DNA of 8,233 nt from CAZHRJ01 sp964534765 (GTDB lineage: Bacteria; Lindowbacteria; 2-12-FULL-62-27). The notes under the pieces were generated by a model. The model ran no database searches. It had not been told where the DNA came from and worked only from the letters and a program-made list of their open reading frames with translations. The stretch is taken from NCBI GenBank assembly GCA_964534765.1, contig CAZHRJ010000130.1, positions 1 through 8,233 on the forward strand, in the 5' to 3' direction. Each line of letters opens with the position of its first letter. Position 1 is the stretch's first letter. The position numbers were made by a program, and so were the translations under genes. This document shows positions 1-5,661 of this stretch, in pieces.

Positions 1-35
1 GATCGTCGGCAGCGTCAGATGTGTATAAGAGACAG
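1..35 (+). other. Residual Illumina Nextera (Tn5) read-1 adapter, synthetic
   Basis: Bases 3-16 are the Nextera i5-side adapter (TCGTCGGCAGCGTC) and bases 17-35 are the 19-bp Tn5 mosaic end (AGATGTGTATAAGAGACAG), matching exactly by recall. Bases 1-2 (GA) fit the last two bases of the i5 index that can be read in full at the other end. This is library-preparation sequence, not genome. Read on the minus strand it adds the false tail LSLIHI plus a stop to the BatA-like gene. Read on the plus strand it yields the known contaminant peptide MCIRDS. Confidence 0.99.
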
Positions 36-1223
36 CGTTTGGGCCGGCCATGGAAGGAATGCGGCCGGTCCAAACGTCAGGAGAGTGCCGCCGCCGCGAA
101 TGAATGAGGGAATTTCCCGCTCCATCTGTTCCGGGATCGGTCCATCGGCAAAGACCAGCGCGTCTATCTCCCGCAGATCATCCACACCCGTCACCTCCCG
201 CCAGTCCACTCCCTGCCGGACGGCTCTCAGATAGGCCGGAATGCGGCCGAGCGCCCCGGCGACGTATCCGGCCCGGATCCGGCGGGGCGGCGCAAGCACC
301 ATGTGGAACTGATCGTCCACGGCAAGCCCGTCCGGCTCAAGCTGGATGGTTCCGATGAAACCTCCGGTCGACGCGAAGCGCGGCACGTGAATGATCCCGC
401 CCGATAGGTGTTGCGCCGTCACCCGGATCCCCTCATCCGGTCCCATCCCGGACGTCCGAAGAATCGTTTGCTCCGATCCCGGAGTGCTCCGCACGTAGAC
501 CTCCGCCTCCGGGGATGCGTCCGCGCGAACTCCGGCAATCCATCGATTCCACCGGGCGGGATTTGATAAATCCACCACCCGAAGATCCCCGGCGATCTCC
601 GACAGCCCGGCCTCTTTCAACCCCTGAACCGACGGCCGGGCCAGGTCTGATATCAGGATAATTTTTCGCGGGGACGCAATACCCATGGCGGCTTTGAGCG
701 CCTCCACTGTGTTGGTGCCAAGCCACGTCTGCTCAATCGCCGCGATGGATTTCTCCGCGTCATCCGGAGAGGCGTCCCGGCACGCCATTTCCGGATATGC
801 ATCGTACGCAATCACACTCACACGCGTATGGGCTGAAACGGACCGAACGAGAAGCACCGCTTCTTCCCGCGCAATATCCAGCAGGGTTCGGCGGCCCATC
901 TCCGAAAAACTCATCGACGCGGACCGATCGATCACGATCACCAGCCGGGCCCCTTCGGCGCCCGCGATTGCGCGGTGGGACGCGGTTGGCGGCGCGGGCC
1001 TGGAGAAGGCGATAACCAGAGCCGTGACCATGGCGGCGCGCAATAAAAGGAGAAGGATATCCCTGAGGTTCCGCCGCTGTTTGGTCTGGCTGTCGGCTCG
1101 CTGAAGAAATTTGAGTGTCGGTAAAACGAGCGTGCGGCGGCGGCGTTTGGAAAGAAGATGGATCAGGACCGGGACGGCAACCAGAGCAAGACCCGCGAGA
1201 AACGCCGGGGATAGAAACGTCAC
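36..1223 (-). CDS. BatA-like membrane protein with vWA domain, 3' end missing
   Basis: Likely a membrane-anchored partner of the MoxR ATPase encoded upstream; the substrate is unknown. The native part is 396 codons. Residues 3-24 are the BatA-type N-terminal hydrophobic segment (FLSPAFLAGLALVAVPVLIH), followed by basic SKRRRR. A second membrane segment lies at about 56-73. The vWA domain follows, with an intact MIDAS motif: D99-x-S101-x-S103, a Thr in GTNTVEAL (170 or 172), and D193 in IILISDL. The last part (DALVFADGP to GGGTLLTFGP) resembles the glutamine-amidotransferase-like region found in long BatA-domain proteins. The GTG start is chosen because it overlaps the TPR stop as GTGA, has GGAGG 5 nt upstream, and places the BatA segment at the N terminus. 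An in-frame start 20 codons earlier lies inside the TPR gene. Homologues commonly exceed 600 residues, so the C-terminal part is lost at the contig edge. The apparent ending LSLIHI-stop is adapter. Confidence 0.9.
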
Positions 1224-2047
1224 GGCAGCCTCCACCGGTCGAACAAATACCGGAACCGGTCCGGATGTTCGATCATCTCCCAAGTTCCGGATGGCATGAT
1301 GCCCACCCGCGCCTTCGGTGGGGCAGCCATGCGCGATTCGAAGGCGCGGATCACGTCATCCATCTCCCGTTCGGCGGCGACGGGGTCTGCCCGCCGGGCG
1401 TATGCCTCCGCCAGATAATACCGCACTTCGTAGATGGCCTCGATCTCGTTGATCGGATACGTCTGCCGGACCAGATCGACCGGGATGGCGGACTTGGCCG
1501 CCTGCAGAATGGACATCGCCTCATCCAGTTCGCCCAATCGCAGCCGGACGCCGCCCAGCTGCGCCCGGTAACAGTTCTGCAAATCCGGCTCGATCTCGTA
1601 GCTGATCGCCATCGACAGATAGGTCGCCGCTTCGTCCAGCCGAAGATTTCGCCGGAGCCACATCGTCGCCAGACCGGCATAACAGTGCGGAAACGTCGGC
1701 AAAATATCCATCGCTCGCCGAAACCCGGATTCCGCTTCTTCCAGCCGGTCCAGGGGATCGAGCAGGATCGCGCGGTCGGACGTCACGTAATGCATCCGCG
1801 TCACGCCGATATCGATCATCCGCTCATACACCAGGACTCCTTCAGGATACATCCCAAGTTCATGATAGCCGTGCGCCAGACCAAATAGGGCAAGCTCATC
1901 ATAAGGATTGTCCAGGAGAATGCGTTTGGATTCGGCAAGGCGCGGAGTGTCAAACGGCCGCGGAACGATGAGAGGCGCAATGTCCACGGCATGGACCCCG
2001 CACACCTCCGAGACAATCACCGTAACAGCGAGGATCCAGCGCCTCAC
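1220..2047 (-). CDS. Secreted TPR-repeat protein of the MoxR/vWA cluster
   Basis: A 275-residue protein, probably exported and acting as a protein-binding scaffold. Residues 1-20 form a Sec signal peptide (MRRWILAVTVIVSEVCGVHA) with an A-type cleavage site. No good lipobox is visible, because Cys16 follows V rather than G/A/S. The rest is helical with TPR-like units at about 50-83, 88-118, 121-153, 156-189 and 208-240, showing the usual small-residue and LxEAxxxYxxAI patterns (for example RLDEAATYLSMAI and GELDEAMSILQAA). The start is GTG, overlapping the DUF58 stop as GTGA. GAGGG lies 10 nt upstream, so translation probably depends on coupling. The stop overlaps the BatA-like GTG in the same way. 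TPR proteins (BatC, BatE) occur in classical Bat operons, but this protein's position between DUF58 and BatA, and its sequence, do not let me assign it to one of them. Confidence 0.85.
   Translation of the reverse strand: MRRWILAVTVIVSEVCGVHAVDIAPLIVPRPFDTPRLAESKRILLDNPYDELALFGLAHGYHELGMYPEGVLVYERMIDIGVTRMHYVTSDRAILLDPLDRLEEAESGFRRAMDILPTFPHCYAGLATMWLRRNLRLDEAATYLSMAISYEIEPDLQNCYRAQLGGVRLRLGELDEAMSILQAAKSAIPVDLVRQTYPINEIEAIYEVRYYLAEAYARRADPVAAEREMDDVIRAFESRMAAPPKARVGIMPSGTWEMIEHPDRFRYLFDRWRLP
1229..1233 (-). promoter_or_regulatory. Ribosome binding site of the BatA-like gene
   Basis: The minus strand reads GGAGG, 5 nt before the GTG at 1223. It lies inside the end of the TPR gene and supports that GTG over the longer reading frame that begins at 1283. 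Confidence 0.65.
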
Positions 2048-2940
2048 CTAAGATGCGCCCTCTGGGTCCGCGAAGCCAGAAACCGGCCGAAGGCCACGCC
2101 GGGACCGTCTTCGGCGACCACCAAGAGGTGGTCAAAATCCAACGACCGGCAGACGCCGGACACTCGCTGCAGGTGACCGTCAAGGTGTCTCCGGTAGACG
2201 GCCCGGACCTCCTCGGGCATCGTCTCAACTTTTTCTCCCGTCTCGGGATCAAGATAAAGTGTCGGGCCGACGGCGGAGAGGTCCAGTTCCGCTCTGGAAA
2301 TAATATGCAGGACGAACGCATCATGCCCCAACTTTCGAATCCGCCGGAACGCCAGATTCAACGCATCAGGATCCTCCGATAAAAAATCGGAGATCACCAC
2401 CACCAGACCCGCCCGGCCCGATGTTGTCCGGGGAATGGATTGATCCACCGCCTCTGTGATCGACCCCGCGCCGGACGGCGCGGCGCTGCCCAGTACGTCC
2501 ATCATCTCGTGAAGATGCATCCGGCCACGGCGCGGCTCGATCGCGCGCGGACCGGACGCGGCGTCTGCGGCGGCGAACGTGAGTCCGACGGCGTCGCCCT
2601 GCGCGCATAGAACGTAGACGATCGTCCCCGCCAGAAGGGCGGCCGCATCCCATTTTTTTTCAAAATTCATCGATGCGCTCGCGTCCAGAATCACACGCGC
2701 CGTAAGGTTCGTCTCCTCTTCATGGCGCTTCACATAAAACCGGTCCGTGCGGGCGAACACACGCCAGTCGATGTGCCGGATGTTGTCGCCTGGAAGATAC
2801 GGCCGGTGCTCCGCAAATTCCGCAGCCGATCCGCGGTAGGGTGATCGATGAATCCCGATATGCCGGCCCTGAACCAGGCGGCGCACGCGGACTTCCAGTT
2901 TGTCCAGCCCCGGGACAAGGGCGGGATGAAAGACGCTCAG
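2044..2940 (-). CDS. DUF58 (vWA-like) protein, probable CTG start
   Basis: A cytosolic DUF58 protein, the usual partner of MoxR ATPases. It has 298 residues if translation begins at CTG 2940. The DUF58 signature is clear: RSPYRGSAAEFAEHRPYLPGD, then IRHIDWRVFARTDRFYVKRH, around residues 32-72 (G51, D52, D58, W59). An intact vWA MIDAS follows (D86-A-S88-A-S90; T162 in SITEAVD; D185 in VVISDF). The only conventional start, GTG at 2886, would remove LSVFHPALVPGLDKLEVR, which fits the conserved opening helix of the family (xFLxxLxxLxLxxRR). The CTG at 2940 overlaps the MoxR stop as CTGA and has GGAGG 7 nt upstream. No ATG, GTG or TTG lies between it and the next in-frame upstream stop. Its own stop overlaps the TPR gene as GTGA. 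A run of eight A on the coding strand (plus 2653-2660) is read through in frame. The family assignment is very secure; the start is an inference. Confidence 0.93.
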   Translation of the reverse strand: MSVFHPALVPGLDKLEVRVRRLVQGRHIGIHRSPYRGSAAEFAEHRPYLPGDNIRHIDWRVFARTDRFYVKRHEEETNLTARVILDASASMNFEKKWDAAALLAGTIVYVLCAQGDAVGLTFAAADAASGPRAIEPRRGRMHLHEMMDVLGSAAPSGAGSITEAVDQSIPRTTSGRAGLVVVISDFLSEDPDALNLAFRRIRKLGHDAFVLHIISRAELDLSAVGPTLYLDPETGEKVETMPEEVRAVYRRHLDGHLQRVSGVCRSLDFDHLLVVAEDGPGVAFGRFLASRTQRAHLR

Positions 2941-3914
2941 TCCCGGGCCTCCCGCACCTCTTTTAACAGGGTCTCGATGATGTCATCCGGTTTGATGCCT
3001 TCGGATTCCGCGATAAAATTCATGATGATCCGGTGCCGCAACACAGGAGCCGCGACGGCCCGGACATCCTCGATGGCGACGTGGAGATTTCCGCGCAGGG
3101 CCGCGCGGGCCTTTGCCGCCAGCAACAGATGCAGCGCCGCGCGTGGACCCGCGCCCCAAGAGACCTTGTCTTTCACGATCGCCAGGGCTCTCGCATCGGC
3201 CGGCCGGGACGCCTTGCAGATGGCCAGCGCGTAGCGGCCGACATGCTCGGACGCGACCACGGCCCTCACGTCACGGCGGATGGCCATCAGCTCCTCCGCG
3301 CTGACGACGGGCGACACGGCGATCTCATCGACCCCCGTCTCCCGGCGGATCACCGTCAGCTCATCCGACTCACTCGGATAATCCACATAAATGAGAAACA
3401 TGAACCGGTCCAGCTGGGCTTCCGGAAGAGGATACGTCCCCTCCTGCTCGATCGGATTCTGCGTGGCCAGCACAAAAAATGGCTGGGGCAGCCGGTAGGT
3501 CCGACCGCCGACGGTGACCTGATACTCCTGCATGGCTTCCAGAAGCGCCGATTGGGTCTTTGGCGGCGTCCGGTTGATCTCGTCGGCCAAAACGACCTGG
3601 GAAAAAACAGGCCCATTGATAAAACGAATCTCGCGCTTGCCCGTATGGGCGTTCTCCTCTATGACATCCGTTCCTGTGATGTCGCTCGGCATAAGATCGG
3701 GCGTGAACTGGATCCGGGAAAACGACAGTTTCATGGCCTGCGCGATGGTACGAACCAGAAGGGTTTTGGCCAATCCGGGGACGCCGACCAGCAGTCCATG
3801 CCCGCCGGCGGCCAACAGAGTCAGGACCTGATCGACGGCCTGGTCCTGACCGATCACAACCCGGGAAATCTCGGAATAGAGTTTGTTTTTGAGTGCCGTT
3901 ACGTTCGAGGCCAA
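2937..3914 (-). CDS. MoxR-family AAA+ ATPase
   Basis: A cytosolic AAA+ ATPase of 325 residues, normal for MoxR. Family members act as chaperone-like machines with vWA-domain partners, often in maturation of metal or envelope proteins. Visible motifs are Walker A GVPGLAKT (44-51), Walker B VVLADEINR (107-115), sensor 1 in VLATQNP (N153), the arginine finger region EAQLDRF (R170) and sensor 2 GAGPRA (254-259). All key residues are present, so it should be active. The start is TTG at 3914, 16 nt after the DUF47 stop. AGGGG lies 13 nt upstream, a rather long spacing. No ATG or GTG is available that would keep the N-terminal region before SRVVIGQ. The gene heads a MoxR, DUF58, TPR, BatA series and its stop overlaps the DUF58 start. 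The substrate cannot be read from the sequence. Confidence 0.97.
   Translation of the reverse strand: MASNVTALKNKLYSEISRVVIGQDQAVDQVLTLLAAGGHGLLVGVPGLAKTLLVRTIAQAMKLSFSRIQFTPDLMPSDITGTDVIEENAHTGKREIRFINGPVFSQVVLADEINRTPPKTQSALLEAMQEYQVTVGGRTYRLPQPFFVLATQNPIEQEGTYPLPEAQLDRFMFLIYVDYPSESDELTVIRRETGVDEIAVSPVVSAEELMAIRRDVRAVVASEHVGRYALAICKASRPADARALAIVKDKVSWGAGPRAALHLLLAAKARAALRGNLHVAIEDVRAVAAPVLRHRIIMNFIAESEGIKPDDIIETLLKEVREARD
2948..2952 (-). promoter_or_regulatory. Ribosome binding site deciding the CTG start of the DUF58 gene
   Basis: The minus strand reads GGAGG, 7 nt before the CTG at 2940 and inside the last codons of the MoxR gene. No comparable site sits at normal distance before the alternative GTG at 2886. 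It therefore supports initiation at the CTGA overlap. Confidence 0.6.
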
Positions 3915-3930
3915 GGCGATCGGGTGACCC

Positions 3931-4545
3931 CTACGTAATCTTCACGATGATATCGCTGACGATATCCGCCGCACCGGCGGCCCGGTCGGCGGCGTTGGAC
4001 AAGTGCCGGTATATCTCGCGCATCTTCAAAATGTGGATGAAATCGTTGGAATTAAAAAGTTCCGACAGAGCTTCGCGATAGCGGTGTTCCACGAAGTTTT
4101 CCGTTTTTCGCGCGCGGATGACATGCTCATGCGCCTCATGGGGATCATGTTCCAGGGCCGTGATGGCCATCGTGATTTCCCGGCCCGCCATGACCATGGC
4201 CTCCGTCATTTTCTGCAGATGCTCGTTGGTACCGACTTTGAACAACCTCATCTCCTCAACCGTCGTCTTGGCGTAGTCCACCATGTCGTCCACGGCCCGG
4301 GAGAGGGAAAAAATGTCCTCGCGGTCAAGGGGAGTCACAAAGGATTCATTGAGTTCCATGATCAGATGCTTTCTCAACGCGTCCGCCTCGTCCTCCAGGT
4401 CCTCCACGCGCTGGCCGTTCTCGGGCGTCGGCTGCATCACAAATTCATGCAGCGCGATCAGTCCCTCCTCCGTCTTGGCCGCATGGTCCCTCAACATCTT
4501 GAAAAAATCCCTCTTTTTCGGAAAAAACAACTCTCTCAAACCCAT
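3931..4545 (-). CDS. DUF47 PhoU-like protein, phosphate permease accessory
   Basis: A 204-residue, all-helical PhoU-like protein of the DUF47 (TIGR00153) family, which usually partners PiT phosphate permeases and is thought to modulate them at the cytoplasmic face. Family features are the N-terminal FFPKKRDFFKML, the acidic segment VEDLEDEADALRKHL (48-61), TPLDREDIFSL (71-81) with RAVDDMVDYA (83-92), and the C-terminal repeat of the fold, MREIYRHLSNAADRAAGAAD (175-194). The ExxxD-type acidic residues that bind metal in PhoU proteins are kept. The start is ATG with GGAGG 7 nt upstream, the best ribosome binding site in the operon. It follows the permease gene by 23 nt. Many genomes have the reverse order, DUF47 before the permease. 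Length is normal and nothing looks damaged. Confidence 0.95.
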   Translation of the reverse strand: MGLRELFFPKKRDFFKMLRDHAAKTEEGLIALHEFVMQPTPENGQRVEDLEDEADALRKHLIMELNESFVTPLDREDIFSLSRAVDDMVDYAKTTVEEMRLFKVGTNEHLQKMTEAMVMAGREITMAITALEHDPHEAHEHVIRARKTENFVEHRYREALSELFNSNDFIHILKMREIYRHLSNAADRAAGAADIVSDIIVKIT

Positions 4546-4552
4546 CGTCTAT

Positions 4553-4557
4553 CCTCC
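4553..4557 (-). promoter_or_regulatory. Ribosome binding site of the DUF47 gene
   Basis: The minus strand reads GGAGG, 7 nt before the ATG at 4545. It lies in the 23-nt gap after the permease stop and fixes this start. Confidence 0.75.
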
Positions 4558-4568
4558 ATTTCGCATGC

Positions 4569-5570
4569 CTAGATTAGTTTTCTCAGAAAAGCCAGCCCCC
4601 AGAATGTGAGAGCCGCAACCGATGCCGCAGCCGGAATCGTCAGAAACCACGTCGATACAATGTCCCCCGCACGGTGCCATTTCACCGCTTTGATCCGCTC
4701 CGCCGCGCCCACTCCCATGACGCTCGACGAAACCACATGCGTCGTCGATACCGGCCCCCCGAACCAGGAGGCGGTTAGAATAACCGCCGCAGCCGATGTC
4801 TGGGTGCTGAATCCGTGGACGGGCCGGAGTTTGAATATGCCGCTGCCGACCGTTTTGATAATCTTCCAGCCGCCGCATGCCGTGCCGAGGCCCATGGCCA
4901 TGGCGCAGAAAAAAATCGCCCAGACCGGGACCTTGAATTCCGGTATCATCCCGGACGCGAACAAAACCATCGTGATGATGCCCATCGATTTTTGCGCATC
5001 ATTGGTCCCGTGGGAAAGGGCAAGTCCCACAGACGTGACGAGCTGGGATTTTTTGAAAAAACCGTTCACCGCGGGCGTGCAACCGCGTACGGCAAACGTC
5101 ACAGCCTTCTGAACCATCGCCCCGACCATAAATCCGATAACGGGAGACGTGATCAACACGGCAACGATGATCATCAGGCCCCGGACCTTCAGATCCGCCA
5201 TGTGACCGCTGGCCATCACACTTCCCACGATCCCTCCGACCAGCGCGTGGCTTGACGAAGACGGCAGGCCAAACCACCAGGTCAATAGATTCCAGAAAAT
5301 CGCGCCAACCAGAGCGCCCATGACCACCCAGACATCGATCAACGCCGGATTGACGATTTCCTGGCCGATGGTCTTGGCGACGGCCGTGCCGAAGAGAAAC
5401 GGCCCCAGAACTTCGCACGTGGCGGCCAGGATCAACGCCGATTCGGGAGACATCGACCGCGAGGAAATGATGGTCGCGACCACGTTCGCGGCGTCGTGAA
5501 ATCCGTTCAAAAAATCAAATACGACCGCCAGCACAATCACAAACCAAACCATCACCAGGAAGAAATCCAT
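4569..5570 (-). CDS. PiT-family low-affinity inorganic phosphate permease
   Basis: An inner-membrane carrier of the PiT family (TC 2.A.20), which moves inorganic phosphate, usually as metal-phosphate, with H+ or Na+. Counting from the ATG at 5570 it has 333 residues, typical of short bacterial PiT proteins. The duplicated PiT signatures are present: FDFLNGFHDAANVVAT (18-33) and LSHGTNDAQKSMGIIT (185-200). The paired motifs GLPSSSSHALVGG (101-113) and GPVSTTHVVSSSVMGVG (272-288) are also present. Hydrophobic segments run throughout. The first residues go straight into a membrane helix, as in homologues. An ATG four codons earlier (5582) is equally possible, and neither has a clear Shine-Dalgarno. 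The frame stays open to 5777, but that extension is polar and runs into the divergent AsmA-like gene, so I reject it. It is the first gene of the leftward operon. Phosphate regulation would be expected, but no Pho box is visible. Confidence 0.95.
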   Translation of the reverse strand: MDFFLVMVWFVIVLAVVFDFLNGFHDAANVVATIISSRSMSPESALILAATCEVLGPFLFGTAVAKTIGQEIVNPALIDVWVVMGALVGAIFWNLLTWWFGLPSSSSHALVGGIVGSVMASGHMADLKVRGLMIIVAVLITSPVIGFMVGAMVQKAVTFAVRGCTPAVNGFFKKSQLVTSVGLALSHGTNDAQKSMGIITMVLFASGMIPEFKVPVWAIFFCAMAMGLGTACGGWKIIKTVGSGIFKLRPVHGFSTQTSAAAVILTASWFGGPVSTTHVVSSSVMGVGAAERIKAVKWHRAGDIVSTWFLTIPAAASVAALTFWGLAFLRKLI

Positions 5571-5661
5571 GCGCCGGATCATAACTGCGCCAGGCGGCGA
5601 TTTCAATTCGGAGAGAAAATCACCGTTGTAAGCCAAAGAGCGGCGAATTAGAGTTTCCAAC
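5571..5661. promoter_or_regulatory. Divergent intergenic region between permease and AsmA-like gene
   Basis: This region of about 90 bases must carry the leftward operon promoter and probably the rightward one. For the rightward gene there is a weak sigma-70-like match: TTGTAA (5626-5631), 17 nt, then TAGAGT (5649-5654), each 4 of 6 to consensus. It would start transcription at about the ATG, so the message would have almost no leader. That agrees with the lack of a clear ribosome binding site there. I see no convincing leftward promoter. Near-identical decamers GCGGCGATTT (5594-5603) and GCGGCGAATT (5640-5649) might be operator-like or chance. Confidence 0.35.

Noticed and set aside
17..35. 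Tn5 mosaic end as evidence of a natural transposon (also 8189-8207)
   Set aside because: The mosaic ends are joined to Illumina adapter and index sequence, so they come from library tagmentation, not from a transposon in the genome.
1221..1283. Start of the BatA-like gene 20 codons upstream, at 1283
   Set aside because: It would overlap the TPR gene by about 60 bases and add a polar stretch ahead of the BatA membrane segment. The GTG at 1223 has a good ribosome binding site and a GTGA overlap.
1115..1888. Plus-strand 257-codon open frame
   Set aside because: It lies antisense to the TPR and BatA-like genes, and its protein (rich in H, R, P, Q) has no family features. It is a shadow of GC-rich codons in real genes.
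2653..2660. Run of eight A on the coding strand of the DUF58 gene as a frameshift or slippage site
   Set aside because: The frame continues through it with family-like sequence on both sides (ASASMNF before, AAALLAG after), and no alternative product is suggested.
3033..3938. Plus-strand 301-codon open frame
   Set aside because: It is fully antisense to MoxR, whose AAA+ motifs are all intact. The antisense product is low-complexity R/H/D/G-rich sequence.
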